Made by a program: the position numbers and the translations under genes. This document shows, piece after piece, positions 7,584 through 16,421 of a stretch of DNA of 64,000 bases. Numbering within the stretch: position 1 is the stretch's first letter; every line of letters begins with the position of its first letter. Below the pieces are notes generated by a model. The model worked only from the letters and a program-made list of their open reading frames with translations, did not search any database and was not told the origin of the DNA. The stretch lies in the NCBI GenBank assembly GCA_963801185.1, contig CAWDDW010000003.1:620001-684000 (forward strand). Reading direction: 5' to 3'. Source of the stretch: Palsa-601 sp963801185. GTDB taxonomy: Bacteria > Actinomycetota > Acidimicrobiia > Acidimicrobiales > Bog-793.

Positions 7584-9041
7584 CTATTCGGGGATCAGGT
7601 GCCAACCCGGACGGGCCCTGGCCTTGTAGATGAACATGTAGTGGAGAAGCAGCTTGATCCAGTGCCCCGCCAGGCCGATCTCGCCGAAGGTGTCCTCCAG
7701 GCTCCGCCCGGTGCCCGGGTACTTCGCCAGGTCTGGCACGACCGGGTACATGGTCATCGAGGCCGCGCTGCCGTGGCGCAGTCCCGACCCTGCCGAGGCC
7801 ACACACGCCGCCGCCATGTCGGCCATCGAGGCCGAGCGGACCTTGGCCGATGCGCCGTGTTTGATCATCTCGGCGATGCTGGTGGCCGCCAGCTTGCCCA
7901 TGATCCCCGACGGCATTCCGGTTCGTGGTGGTGAGGGGGCAATGACGGTGCCGCTGGGAGACTTCCTCGGCCGTGAGATCTGGTGGGGTGGGGCGAAAGC
8001 GATCCCCACGGCGAAGATGTTGGGAAACCGTGGTACCTGGTAGGTGCTCGGCCAGTCCTCGGCCCGCCACTCCTCGAACGGCTTAGCGGAGTAGTCGGCG
8101 TCGACCTTCATGAACCCGTTCGGAGCAAACAGCTCGGCACTGATGTCCTCGCCATCTGAGTCGAACGCCTGGAGATCCACGCCCCGGAACGGCGGGAGGA
8201 GCATGGCGAACTCGAACGCGAGCGAACCGTGGGAACCGTCCAGCTGCTCGTAATGGACGACACCCTCCTCGACGCTCGTCACGTGGGCCCCGGTGACCGC
8301 TCGGATCCCCCGCTCCCGGAAGAGCGACTCGGTCCACAGCTTGGACGTGGTCTGGAACCCCTGCTGGGTGAAGGTCAGCCCGCCGACGCCGAAGTCACCG
8401 AGCTCGTACTCGTTTGTCAGGTAGACGATGTCGGCCAGCTCCCGCACCCCGGCCTGGCGCACCTCGTGCTCCACGTTGAAGGCGTACTCGAAGGCGGCGC
8501 CCTCGCACGTGCACGTCCCGTGGCCCATCCCGACGACGAGCACCTGGTGTTCGCCCTGCTTCATCCTCTCGATCGAGGCCCGCAGGGCCGCCGATGCCTC
8601 GACGGCGTGACCCGAGGTGCACACTGAGTAGGAGTGGCCGTCGGGGCCCAGTCCCGGGGTGGCTCCGAAGTTCAGTTTCGGGCCGGTGGCGTTGACCAGG
8701 TAGTCGTACTCGAGCTCGCCGTGCTCACCGGCACGGGTCAGGTCGGTGTAGGTCAACTCGACGTAGGGCGACTCGTGTGACGCGTCGCCCTCGGGGTGGA
8801 TGGCAGTGGCCAGTGCCTGCTCGTAGCCGATGCCCTTGCGCTTGTAGATCGGACGGAGCGGGAAGGTCACCTGCTCGGTCTTCATCTTGCCCACTCCGAC
8901 CCAGATGTTCGACGGGATCCAGTTCCAGTTGGAATTCGGGGTGACCACCACGACGTCGTCGGAGCGCTTGAGTATCCGGGAGAGATGGAGCGCCGCCGTG
9001 TGGCCGGCGATCCCTCCGCCCAGGACTACGACTCGTGCCAT
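7584..9041 (-). CDS. sqr: Sulfide:quinone oxidoreductase-type flavoprotein
   Basis: FAD-dependent pyridine nucleotide-disulfide oxidoreductase fold, 485 residues, peripheral membrane enzyme expected to oxidise sulfide and pass electrons to quinone. The FAD-binding GGGIAG is at residues 8-13, a second nucleotide-fold segment VVGMGHGTCTCEGAAFEYAF at about 169-188, and a flavin-binding IFAVGIAFAPPHQ late in the protein. Cysteines at about 141, 177 and 179 are candidates for the redox site; the position just after the late glycine that carries a third cysteine in some family members is alanine here, so the exact SQR type is uncertain. A good GGAGG precedes ATG 9041. A perfect CsoR/CstR-type operator lies 40-55 bp upstream. 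Two tiny genes follow. Confidence 0.82.
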   Translation of the reverse strand: MARVVVLGGGIAGHTAALHLSRILKRSDDVVVVTPNSNWNWIPSNIWVGVGKMKTEQVTFPLRPIYKRKGIGYEQALATAIHPEGDASHESPYVELTYTDLTRAGEHGELEYDYLVNATGPKLNFGATPGLGPDGHSYSVCTSGHAVEASAALRASIERMKQGEHQVLVVGMGHGTCTCEGAAFEYAFNVEHEVRQAGVRELADIVYLTNEYELGDFGVGGLTFTQQGFQTTSKLWTESLFRERGIRAVTGAHVTSVEEGVVHYEQLDGSHGSLAFEFAMLLPPFRGVDLQAFDSDGEDISAELFAPNGFMKVDADYSAKPFEEWRAEDWPSTYQVPRFPNIFAVGIAFAPPHQISRPRKSPSGTVIAPSPPRTGMPSGIMGKLAATSIAEMIKHGASAKVRSASMADMAAACVASAGSGLRHGSAASMTMYPVVPDLAKYPGTGRSLEDTFGEIGLAGHWIKLLLHYMFIYKARARPGWHLIPE

Positions 9042-9077
9042 GTCAATCCTCCATCGCCCTCACTGCGTCCGCAGTAG

Positions 9078-9096
9078 CTTATACCCCCAGGGGTAT
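9078..9096 (-). promoter_or_regulatory. CsoR/CstR-type operator over the sqr promoter
   Basis: ATACCCC-CA-GGGGTAT (9081-9096) is a perfect 7-2-7 inverted repeat, the consensus shape of operators bound by CsoR-family repressors, including the persulfide-sensing CstR group that controls sqr and rhodanese genes. On the minus strand TATAAG (9083-9078) could be the -10 element, so a bound repressor would block the promoter. The repressor gene itself is not in the window. Site 40-55 bp before the sqr start. Confidence 0.75.
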
Positions 9097-9124
9097 CAAT
9101 CGGTCCCGGGGTGCTCTGCCTGCC

Positions 9125-9769
9125 TCATGATGGTCCCGGTCGGAGGAGGCACCGCTCCAGGAATTTCGTGAGGCGCGAGACGTCCCTCACGATCGCCGCT
9201 CCCTCGACTGGGTCTTTGGTGATGTCGAGCGACGGGCAGAACACGTCGGCGCCACCACAGAAGAAGTGCGGCGAACCCAGCACGCCCCGCTGCTGGCCCT
9301 CGTGCCAGTCGGCTACCACTCCGGTACGGTCGGACTCGTCGGGCGTGACGACACCGAGGTCGTGGGCCAGGTACTCGAGGACGACCGGGTCCGAGATGTC
9401 CTGGCCTTCTTCGAACAGGGCGTCCCGGAGCGCGAAGCTGACCCGCTCGCCGACCTGGAACTCGGTCCGGTAAGCACGGTGGACCAGTGCCAGGGCCTCC
9501 AACGTGGACGTCGGGAACCGGTCGACGTCGAGGTTGCGAAACAGGTCCGGAGCGACCTGGGCCCGAAGGTCGTCAGCGTGCTCCTTCGTCACGTCGGGGT
9601 CCAGGGGCGCACCGTTCACCAGCTCCAGCGGCCACGCCCGCACCTCGATCACCACGTCGCTGCGACCGGTCCGGGCGCGCTGCTCCTCGATTGCCCGCAG
9701 GCCGACGTGGGCGAAGGGACACCAGATGTCGGCGAAGACCTCGATGACCGGCGCTGTCGATGTGCTCAT
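9125..9769 (-). CDS. DsbA-fold thioredoxin-like oxidoreductase (FrnE/HCCA isomerase type)
   Basis: Protein of 214 residues of the DSBA-like thioredoxin superfamily. The active-site region is WCPFAHVGL (about residues 16-24): the second cysteine of a classic C-x2-C is alanine, so it is a monothiol CPFA variant rather than a standard disulfide oxidase. The cis-proline region is visible as GVLGSPHFFCGG. ATG 9769 is chosen over 9808 because GAGAGGGGG precedes it. It is upstream of sqr on the same strand but separated by the operator, so it is probably transcribed independently. A role in thiol or polysulfide handling is only inference. Confidence 0.78.
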   Translation of the reverse strand: MSTSTAPVIEVFADIWCPFAHVGLRAIEEQRARTGRSDVVIEVRAWPLELVNGAPLDPDVTKEHADDLRAQVAPDLFRNLDVDRFPTSTLEALALVHRAYRTEFQVGERVSFALRDALFEEGQDISDPVVLEYLAHDLGVVTPDESDRTGVVADWHEGQQRGVLGSPHFFCGGADVFCPSLDITKDPVEGAAIVRDVSRLTKFLERCLLRPGPS

Positions 9770-10043
9770 GTGGCCCCCTCTCGAATCATGGAGCGACGGG
9801 TCCGGCATCCAGCCAGTCGCACCGCTGCATGGCCTTTCGGCTGGCCCGGCTGGCCCGGACGGCCTTGCCGCTCAGCGGCTTTCCGAACAGCACGTTGAAC
9901 AGGCAGACGTCGCAACCCACCCACCACGATCAGCGCCCTCCGGCGATGACCCGGACGGCCCGGCCTGGACGCAGTAAGTCAGACCACTGGCGATGAGCCG
10001 GAAGCCCACTTGGTTGGTCTAAGGCTTCAAGTCCGCACAGGCC

Positions 10044-10065
10044 CCGTCAGTGGCAAGACTGACGG
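10044..10065. terminator. Hairpin overlapping the end of the DUF899 gene
   Basis: CCGTCAGT (10044-10051) and ACTGACGG (10058-10065) form a perfect 8-bp stem with a six-base loop, overlapping the stop codon of the minus-strand DUF899 gene. No T-run on the transcribed side, so termination activity is uncertain. Confidence 0.4.
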
Positions 10066-10850
10066 TTTCCGGCGGCCCCGGCGTCGACGCCCAAGTCGTC
10101 GGACTGCCCGTAGGCCAGCCTCGCCCATTGCGCGGTCGGGCGGCCGTTGTATCGGAACTGCTCACCCTGGACGGCGAAGCTCTGTGGCCACCCGGCTGGC
10201 GAATCCTCCCATGTCTCCTGCCGACCGTAGACCGTCATGTCGAGGAGCGCGTAGGTGTTTGACATCCGCTCCGCAGCGCGACCCGTCGTCCAGTACGTCT
10301 CGAAGACACGGTCGCCATCGCGCAGGTAGCAGCAGATCAGCCCAAACCCCCCTCGGCCGGCGATCAGCACTTCCTGCGAGTCCTTTGCCGAGTACCACGG
10401 CATCTCCCATCCCATGAAGTCGTGGTAACGGGCACTCTCGTCGAACGGCCCCTCGCAGAAGGCTGCGTACGTCACGTCACGCGAGTGCAGGTAGGACAGC
10501 TCGCGCACGTGGCCGTTGAAGAACGAGCAGCCCTCGCATTGCCCAGGCGCCGGCTGACCCTCGTGCCACATGTGGTAGTAGACGACGAGTTGCCGCCGTC
10601 CATCGAACACGTCGCGCAATGACACGGGTCCGTCGCGCCCGACGACTGTCGTGGTGGCGTCTACCTCCACCATCGGCAACCGCCGGCGTGCCGCAGCGAT
10701 GGCGTCGCCTTCGCGCGTGTGAGCCTTCTCGCGAACCAACAGCTCGTCGATGTGCTTCTGCCAGGTCTCCCGGTCCACCACCGACGGCACCGGGGCGCCG
10801 CCTGTGCCTCCGACGCCGATGAGTGCCGGGTCGATTGTCGTCTTGCTCAC
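10047..10850 (-). CDS. DUF899 family thioredoxin-like protein
   Basis: Protein of 267 residues. The family is thioredoxin-fold, widespread in actinobacteria and without a defined reaction. Seen here: DELLVREKAHTREGDAIAAA with RRRLPMVEV, the family's N-terminal signature, then VVYYHMWHEG, CEGCSFFNGHVRELSYLHSR (a C-x2-C at the start of the thioredoxin-like part), the FMGWEMPWYSA segment and the late VFETYWTTGR. GTG 10850 is preferred to longer starts because GGAGGCGAC precedes it and upstream sequence lacks family similarity. Monocistronic, facing away from the next gene. Confidence 0.85.
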   Translation of the reverse strand: MSKTTIDPALIGVGGTGGAPVPSVVDRETWQKHIDELLVREKAHTREGDAIAAARRRLPMVEVDATTTVVGRDGPVSLRDVFDGRRQLVVYYHMWHEGQPAPGQCEGCSFFNGHVRELSYLHSRDVTYAAFCEGPFDESARYHDFMGWEMPWYSAKDSQEVLIAGRGGFGLICCYLRDGDRVFETYWTTGRAAERMSNTYALLDMTVYGRQETWEDSPAGWPQSFAVQGEQFRYNGRPTAQWARLAYGQSDDLGVDAGAAGNRQSCH

Positions 10851-11107
10851 GTGTCGCCTCCCGTGGTCGTCTCTGGGTGCCAGCGGGTCGCGGCTCCCTC
10901 GCCTGTTACGACGACGCCCGCTGATGAGATTCATCGCTGCGCATAACACAGAAGCTGTCGGACGGCTTCGAGGACACGCCCTCAGCGGGGACCGGCGTCC
11001 GGTGCCCCGAGCCGAGCTGCGGCTCGGCACCTGTGACCGTCTCGCCGGGAATATAGTGCCGTCGTCCGAGTGGGTAGAAAGCGGCGGGCTATGAGCAGGC
11101 ACGATCG

Positions 11108-12553
11108 GTGAGAAGGCGTCGGTGGGGCCTACGCAGCGGGTGGCGCGGCATCGCCATGGCGCTCGCTGCCGCCGTCACCTGTACGTTCGTGGGCAGGGTC
11201 CCAGCAGACGCGGCGTCGCACTCCGGGCCGGCCACGGGCGACGCGACAATCCCTCCGACAGATTGGCCGGCCTACCTGGCCGGCCCGCTGCACGCCTCGT
11301 ACAACCCCGCCGAGACGGCGATCACGCCCGCGACCGCGGCGGATGTCAAGAAGAAGTGGGAGTTCACGACCGGCAACGGCTACTTGTCCAGCCCGACCGT
11401 GGCCCATGGCGCCGTCTACATCGGCGCCAACAGCGGCTGGCTGTACAAGCTCAGTACGACCACCGGCAAGGTCCTCAGCAAGATCTTCCTCGGCGCCGTG
11501 AACATCACCAGCTGCCCCCCGCCGCCAACGGGCATGGTGAGCACCGCCACCGTGGCGATCGACCCGCACACCGATCAGCTCACGGTGTACGCATCGGGCG
11601 CCGACGGCTACCTATACGCCCTCAGCGCCTCGAACCTGAAGGTCGAGTGGAAGTCCGTCATCGCGATCCCGTCGACAACGGTGAACAACTACTTCGACTG
11701 GTCCTCGCCGACGGTGGCGAACGGACGGATCTACGTCGGCGTGTCGTCGAACTGCGATTCGCCGCTCGTGCGCGGCGGGCTCATCAGCTACAACCAGGAG
11801 ACGGGCACGAAGCTCGGCGAGTTCTACACGGTGCCGAAAGGCCGAGTCGGCGGGTCGATCTGGTCCAGCGTGGCCGTCGCACCCAACGGCGACGTTTACG
11901 CTTCGACGGGGAACGGACCGCTCGGGTCGGCCGCGGCGCAATTGCTCGGCGACTCCGAGTCGATCATCAAGCTGTCGCCGACACTGAAGTTCTTGGGTCG
12001 CTTCCAGGTGCCGTCCTCGGAGGAGGGATTCGACACCGACTTTGGCGCCTCGCCGGTGTTCTTCAACGAGTACGTCGGCGCCTGCAACAAGAACGGGAGG
12101 TTCTACGCGCTGTACCAGTCGACCATGAAACTGGCATGGCAGCGCCAGATAAGCGGCCCGGCCGGCGATCTGGCGGAGTGCATCGCCGCGCCGGTCTGGA
12201 ACGGCAAGCACTTGTTCTTCGGGACGCCGGCCGCCACGATCGGGAACGTCAGCTACCTCGGCTCGGTCCAGGAGCGCGACCCCAACGGTCACCTGGTCTG
12301 GATCACCGGACTGCCCAACGGCATCAACGGCAGTCCCAGCATGGACGGCGGCGGCGTGCTCGGCGTCGGCACCTACGACTACAACCCGAAGCCGAACGCC
12401 ACCTATCTGATCGACGCAGCGAACGGGAAGATCCTGCGCGACCTGGTGACCGGCGAGGACTTCGCGCAGAGCGTCTTCGCCGACAACTGGCTGTTCTCGG
12501 CGAACCAGTACGGCGTCTATGCCTGGGGCATTGGCAAGGCAGCTCAAGGTTGA
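11108..12553 (+). CDS. Secreted PQQ-type beta-propeller protein
   Basis: Protein of 481 residues with an N-terminal signal segment (basic start, then GIAMALAAAVTCTFVG and cleavage near ADAASH). The rest is built of PQQ/BamB-like blades: SPTVAHGAVYIGANSGWLYK, VYASGADGYLYALSASNLKV, SPTVANGRIYVGVSSNCDSP, APVWNGKHLFFGTPAAT, SVFADNWLFSANQYGVYAW. Residues for binding PQQ as in quinoprotein dehydrogenases are not evident, so a non-enzymatic or binding role is equally likely. GTG 11108 is the first plausible start; no nearby gene is transcribed with it. A short inverted repeat follows the stop. Confidence 0.78.
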   Translation: MRRRRWGLRSGWRGIAMALAAAVTCTFVGRVPADAASHSGPATGDATIPPTDWPAYLAGPLHASYNPAETAITPATAADVKKKWEFTTGNGYLSSPTVAHGAVYIGANSGWLYKLSTTTGKVLSKIFLGAVNITSCPPPPTGMVSTATVAIDPHTDQLTVYASGADGYLYALSASNLKVEWKSVIAIPSTTVNNYFDWSSPTVANGRIYVGVSSNCDSPLVRGGLISYNQETGTKLGEFYTVPKGRVGGSIWSSVAVAPNGDVYASTGNGPLGSAAAQLLGDSESIIKLSPTLKFLGRFQVPSSEEGFDTDFGASPVFFNEYVGACNKNGRFYALYQSTMKLAWQRQISGPAGDLAECIAAPVWNGKHLFFGTPAATIGNVSYLGSVQERDPNGHLVWITGLPNGINGSPSMDGGGVLGVGTYDYNPKPNATYLIDAANGKILRDLVTGEDFAQSVFADNWLFSANQYGVYAWGIGKAAQG

Positions 12554-12569
12554 GGCGGACAACCCGCTC

Positions 12570-12592
12570 GTAAGACGACGGAGACGTCTTAC
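12570..12592 (+). terminator. Inverted repeat after the beta-propeller gene
   Basis: GTAAGACG (12570-12577) pairs perfectly with CGTCTTAC (12585-12592) over a seven-base loop, 17 bp after the stop. No T-tract; candidate terminator. Confidence 0.5.
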
Positions 12593-12693
12593 GGCGCTCG
12601 GCCTGTGAGCCTGGTAGGCGCCTTCTCCGTGCTCACACCGAACCCGTGGCGAGAGTCATTGCGTCGCCCGCCCGTTGGACCCACCATAGGGGT

Positions 12694-14115
12694 GTGGCTG
12701 GCACCGGGTTCGAGTTGAGGCTGCACCCGGATCGGCTGTTGCCGGTCGAGCCGACCCAGCGGGCGGTTGCGCGGAGGATCTATAGCGCAGTTCGCGACCT
12801 GCCGGTTATCTCACCGCACGGTCACGTCGATCCCAGCCTGCTGCTCGCCGACGATCAGTTCGCGAACCCGGCCACGCTGTTCGTGACCCCTGACCACTAC
12901 GTGACCCGGCTGCTGCATGCCGACGGAGTTGAACTCGCCGACCTGGGCGTAGGACAAGGCCCCCTGTCCGAAGACGCGGCGCGACGTGCGTGGCGGCTGG
13001 TTTGCGAGCGCTGGCACATCTACCGCGGCACACCGGTGCGCACTTGGCTCGAGGCGGAGCTCTCGGAAATCTTCGGTGTCACGCTCCGCCCGTCCGCGGA
13101 CACCGCTGATGCGATCTACGACCAGGTTGCCGAGCTTCTCGCGGAGGACTCCTATCGGCCCCGGGCGCTGTACGAACGCTTCGGTGTCAGGGTCCTCGCG
13201 ACCAGCGCCGATCCCTGCGACGACCTGTCAACGTATGCGGCACTGGCGGCCGACCCGACGTGGTCGGGGCGCGTCATCCCCACGTTTCGGCCCGATCGCT
13301 ATCTCGAGCCTGCTCAGTCAGGCTGGGTCGAGGCGGTGGCCCGGCTCGGCGACGCCGCCGGTGTCGACACCGGCGACTACGCCGGTTACCTCCGGGCGCT
13401 CGAGGAGCGCCGCCGCCACTTCATCGCGCACGGCGCAACCTCGGCCGATCACAGTCACGCCGACGTGCGGACCGACCCCCTCGAGTACGGCGAGGCGACA
13501 CGCATCTACCGAGCCGCCCTCACTGGACAGGCCTCCGCAGACGAGGCTGCTGCGTTCCGCCGCCACATGTTGGCGGAGATGGCCCGGATGTCCTGCGATG
13601 ACGGACTAGTCATGACGTTGCACCCTGGAGTTCGCCGCAACCACCACTCGCCGACCGCCGAGAGTTTCGGCAGCGACACGGGCCACGACATCCCGATCCG
13701 AGTCGAATTCACCGATGCACTGCGTCCGCTGCTCGAGCGTTTCGGCACACACCCCGGCTTCCACCTCGTCCTGTTCACGGTCGACGAGACGGTGTGGTCA
13801 CGTGAGCTAGGGCCGCTTGCAGGGTTCTACCCGTCAGTTTTCGTCGGCGTGCCCTGGTGGTTCCTCGATGCCCCGGACGCCATCCGGCGCTTCTGGGCTG
13901 CCGTGTCCGAGACCGCCGGGTTCTCGCGGACGTCTGGTTTTGTCGACGACACTCGGGCCTTTTGCTCGATCCCCGCACGCCATGACATGTCCCGGCGCAT
14001 CGACGCCGGCGTGCTAGCGGGCCTCGTGTGCGATCACCGGCTCGACGAAGACGAGGCCCTCGAGACCGCCCTCGAGCTCGTCACCGGGCGTCCGACATCG
14101 GTGTTCAAGCTGTGA
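12694..14115 (+). CDS. uxaC: Glucuronate (uronate) isomerase
   Basis: Amidohydrolase-superfamily enzyme that converts D-glucuronate to D-fructuronate (and galacturonate to tagaturonate) in the cytoplasm. Seen: LHPDRLLPVEPTQRAVARR at the start, then DLPVISPHGHVDPSLLLADD with the metal-binding HGH, VTPDHYVTRLLHADGV, VLATSADPCDDLSTY, and the late LVCDHRLDEDEALETALEL. Length about 473 residues is normal. GTG 12694 is preferred to GTG 12646 because the family usually starts close to the LHPDRL segment; the longer start adds 16 residues without similarity. The stop overlaps the next start by four bases, giving a two-gene uronate operon. Confidence 0.93.
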   Translation: MAGTGFELRLHPDRLLPVEPTQRAVARRIYSAVRDLPVISPHGHVDPSLLLADDQFANPATLFVTPDHYVTRLLHADGVELADLGVGQGPLSEDAARRAWRLVCERWHIYRGTPVRTWLEAELSEIFGVTLRPSADTADAIYDQVAELLAEDSYRPRALYERFGVRVLATSADPCDDLSTYAALAADPTWSGRVIPTFRPDRYLEPAQSGWVEAVARLGDAAGVDTGDYAGYLRALEERRRHFIAHGATSADHSHADVRTDPLEYGEATRIYRAALTGQASADEAAAFRRHMLAEMARMSCDDGLVMTLHPGVRRNHHSPTAESFGSDTGHDIPIRVEFTDALRPLLERFGTHPGFHLVLFTVDETVWSRELGPLAGFYPSVFVGVPWWFLDAPDAIRRFWAAVSETAGFSRTSGFVDDTRAFCSIPARHDMSRRIDAGVLAGLVCDHRLDEDEALETALELVTGRPTSVFKL

Positions 14116-15512
14116 CCGTCAGCGCGTTGTCCCGCGCGGCGGGGCATGGGCGCCTTGCCGCGCCGGTCCGGCTCGTGCACCTCGGCCTCGGCAACTTCTT
14201 CCGCGCCCATCAGGCCTGGTACACCGACCGCGCCCCCGACGCCGAGAGATGGGGCTACGCGGCCTTCACCGGCCGCAGCACCGGCCGCAGCACTGGCATG
14301 GCCGATGTACTCCGGGCTCAAGACGGCCTTTACACGCTCGTGGTACGGGCGGGGAGCGGTGACCGGTTCGAGGTCGTTAGCAGCGTGTCGAGTGCACACA
14401 CCTCGGACGAGCACGATGCCTGGCTCGGCTTCTTCCGGTCGCCCGACCTGGCAGCGGTGACCGTGACGGTGACAGAAGCCGGTTACCTTGGCGGCGCAGT
14501 AAGCGGCCTCGATGTCGACCGCCCGGACGTCCGAGCCGACGTCGAGGCGCTACGGCGCGACCGCAGCGCTCTGGTGCGCACCGTCCCGGCCCGGCTCGTC
14601 GCCGGGATCGCAGCGCGACGCACGGCCGACGCCGGACCGGTGTCTCTCGTGCCTTGCGACAACCTGCCCGGCAACGGTGCCCTGGCAGAGCGGGTCGTCC
14701 GTGACCTGGCAGAGCTCGTGGACGCCGATCTCGCCTCGTGGATGACAGCATCCGTGGCGGTGGTGACCACAGTGGCCGACCGCATCACGCCGCACACGAC
14801 GGCAGAGGACGTTCGCACCGTGGCCGGTTTCACCGGGTTGGACGACCATTGCCCGGTCGTCACCGAGCCGTTCCACGAGTGGGTGCTGAGCGGCGAGTTC
14901 CCAAGCGGGCGCCCACGCTGGGAGGACGCAGGCGCCACATTCGCCTGCGACGTGACCCCGTTCGAGCACCGCAAGCTGTGGTTGCTCAATGGCGCACACT
15001 CGCTCCTCGCCTACGCGGGCTCCATCCGGGGCCACACGACGGTGGCTGCTGCGGCGGCCGACGAGACTTGCCGGTCCTGGCTGGACGAGTGGTGGGCGGT
15101 GGCGTCGCCGCACCTCGCCCAGCCCGCCGACCAGATCGCTTCCTACCGAGCAGGTCTAATGGAGCGCTTCGACAACTCGCGGATGCACGACCGCCTGGAC
15201 CGGATCGCCGCCGACGGCTCCCAGAAGCTCCCGGTCCGCGTCCTGCCCGTCCTGCGCGCTGAACGCGTCGCAGGTCGACTGCCTCTCGGCGCCACTCGCG
15301 TGCTGGCCGCGTGGGTATGCCACCTGCGGGGCTTCGGCGCACCAGTCAACGACGCCAGAGCCGACGAAGTCGTCCCTCTCGCGCAGGGACCCCTCCCTGA
15401 GGCAGTGAAGCGAGTTCTCCGGTGGTTGGACCCGCAGGTCGGCGGCGACGGTGACGTGACAGCAGCTGTCCTCGACCAGAGCCGGCAGCTCGCCCAGCAT
15501 CGTCGGAGATGA
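14112..15512 (+). CDS. uxuB: Mannitol dehydrogenase-family oxidoreductase, likely fructuronate reductase
   Basis: Long-chain NAD-dependent polyol/uronate dehydrogenase, 466 residues. The N-terminal Rossmann fold starts with LVHLGLGNFFRAHQAWYTDR (about residues 18-37), the family hallmark; SLVPCDNLPGNG, EWVLSGEFPSGRPRW and the catalytic-domain motif KLWLLNGAHSLLAYAG with its lysine and histidine are present. The GTGA overlap with uxaC makes D-fructuronate the natural substrate, reduced to D-mannonate. No uxuA dehydratase or transporter lies in the window, so the pathway would be completed elsewhere. Mannitol dehydrogenase activity cannot be excluded from sequence alone. Confidence 0.85.
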   Translation: MTVSALSRAAGHGRLAAPVRLVHLGLGNFFRAHQAWYTDRAPDAERWGYAAFTGRSTGRSTGMADVLRAQDGLYTLVVRAGSGDRFEVVSSVSSAHTSDEHDAWLGFFRSPDLAAVTVTVTEAGYLGGAVSGLDVDRPDVRADVEALRRDRSALVRTVPARLVAGIAARRTADAGPVSLVPCDNLPGNGALAERVVRDLAELVDADLASWMTASVAVVTTVADRITPHTTAEDVRTVAGFTGLDDHCPVVTEPFHEWVLSGEFPSGRPRWEDAGATFACDVTPFEHRKLWLLNGAHSLLAYAGSIRGHTTVAAAAADETCRSWLDEWWAVASPHLAQPADQIASYRAGLMERFDNSRMHDRLDRIAADGSQKLPVRVLPVLRAERVAGRLPLGATRVLAAWVCHLRGFGAPVNDARADEVVPLAQGPLPEAVKRVLRWLDPQVGGDGDVTAAVLDQSRQLAQHRRR

Positions 15513-15577
15513 CCTGCGGCGGTGAGCCGACGGTTCGCAGACTGTCCGATCAGGTGACTTGCAAGAAGCAGGTGGCA

Positions 15578-15602
15578 ATACCCTAGGCTATAATATCGGT
15601 AT
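15578..15602 (+). promoter_or_regulatory. Leaderless vapBC promoter inside an inverted repeat
   Basis: A consensus -10 box TATAAT (15589-15594) ends six bases before the ATG at 15601, so the transcript should begin at or next to the start codon (leaderless). ATACC (15578-15582) and GGTAT (15598-15602) form a 5-bp inverted repeat that brackets the box, a likely site for autorepression by the VapB DNA-binding domain. Confidence 0.6.
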
Positions 15603-15837
15603 GTCCAAGGTAATGGTGTCCCTGCCCGACAATCTGCTGCGCGAGATCGACGAGGAGGCACGACGCCGCTCGACGAGTCGTAGCGCACTGCTTGCTGTCG
15701 CAGCTCGCCGCGAGCTCGCTCGACCCGTTCCGGGCGCGGTCGCCGATGCCGTCGCCCGTTCCGAGCGACGCTTCCGAGCGGCCGGAGCTTTCGAAGCCGC
15801 CGAAGTGGTCCGTCGCGACCGTGACAGTCGACGGTGA
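15601..15837 (+). CDS. vapB: Ribbon-helix-helix antitoxin, VapB type
   Basis: Protein of 78 residues. The N-terminal MSKVMVSLPDNLLREIDEEA is a typical ribbon-helix-helix (CopG/MetJ) strand and first helix, followed by RRRSTSRSALLAVAARRELA as the second helix. The C-terminal charged part would wrap the toxin. The stop overlaps the GTG of a PIN-domain gene, the usual antitoxin-toxin layout. ATG 15601 follows a consensus -10 box directly, so translation is probably leaderless. Confidence 0.85.
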   Translation: MSKVMVSLPDNLLREIDEEARRRSTSRSALLAVAARRELARPVPGAVADAVARSERRFRAAGAFEAAEVVRRDRDSRR

Positions 15838-16275
15838 CGACGCTCCTCGTCGACACGTCCGTCCTCATCAAGTGGTTCCATAGCGAGGGAGAGTCCGAGC
15901 TTCGAGGAGGCACGCGCCATTCGCAACGCCACCCAGCGTGGCGACGTCGAGAGCCGGGTGATCGATCTCGCGCTGTACGAGCTGGGGAACGTCCTTCTCC
16001 GTTCCCTCGGTTGGAAGGGCTCGGACGTCGCAGACCAGCTCGACGACCTCGTCGTCATCTGCGGAGCTCCCCTGGCTGTGACCGCAGAGTGGTTCCGGCA
16101 CGCGGCCACCATCGGCGCCACCCATGGGCTCACCTTCTACGACGCCGCGTGGGCCGCCGCCGCCGAAGCCCTCGGCGTGTCTCTCGTCAGCAGTGACCGT
16201 CTGTTGCTCGCGGCCGAACTTGCCGAATCGCCGACGACCGCCGCTCAGCGGCTCCGACTACCACTGGGCTCCTGA
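15834..16275 (+). CDS. vapC: PIN-domain toxin, VapC type, with a +1 frame shift
   Basis: PIN-domain ribonuclease of about 146 residues if repaired. TTLLVDTSVLIKWFHSEGES gives the first catalytic aspartate (VDTS). At about 15901 one extra T shifts the frame; without it the text reads ESELEEARAIRNATQRGDVE and continues into the second frame, which holds IDLALYELGNVLLRSLGW and the later acidic sites in LTFYDAAWAAAAEALGVSLV and SSDRLLLAAE. All four family motifs are intact around the shift. As written the toxin would be truncated after 16-25 family residues; an error in the sequence is the simpler reading, although inactivated vapC toxins do occur naturally. Confidence 0.82.
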
Positions 16276-16421
16276 GTGCAACGACTCGGAGAGGAACAGC
16301 CCTTGGGGGTTTCCCCGAGTGGAACGAGGGGCTAGCGTGCGCCTAGATCCGGCGAGATACCGGATCGCAGCGGTCGTGCGGAGCTCCCGCCGTGGCTGCG
16401 CGATGACCATCGGGGGGTCGC

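Noticed and set aside
11122..12573. Second long same-strand frame over the beta-propeller gene
   Set aside because: It is offset by one frame, its product is an arginine-rich shadow without repeats or signal, whereas the accepted frame has clear beta-propeller blades.
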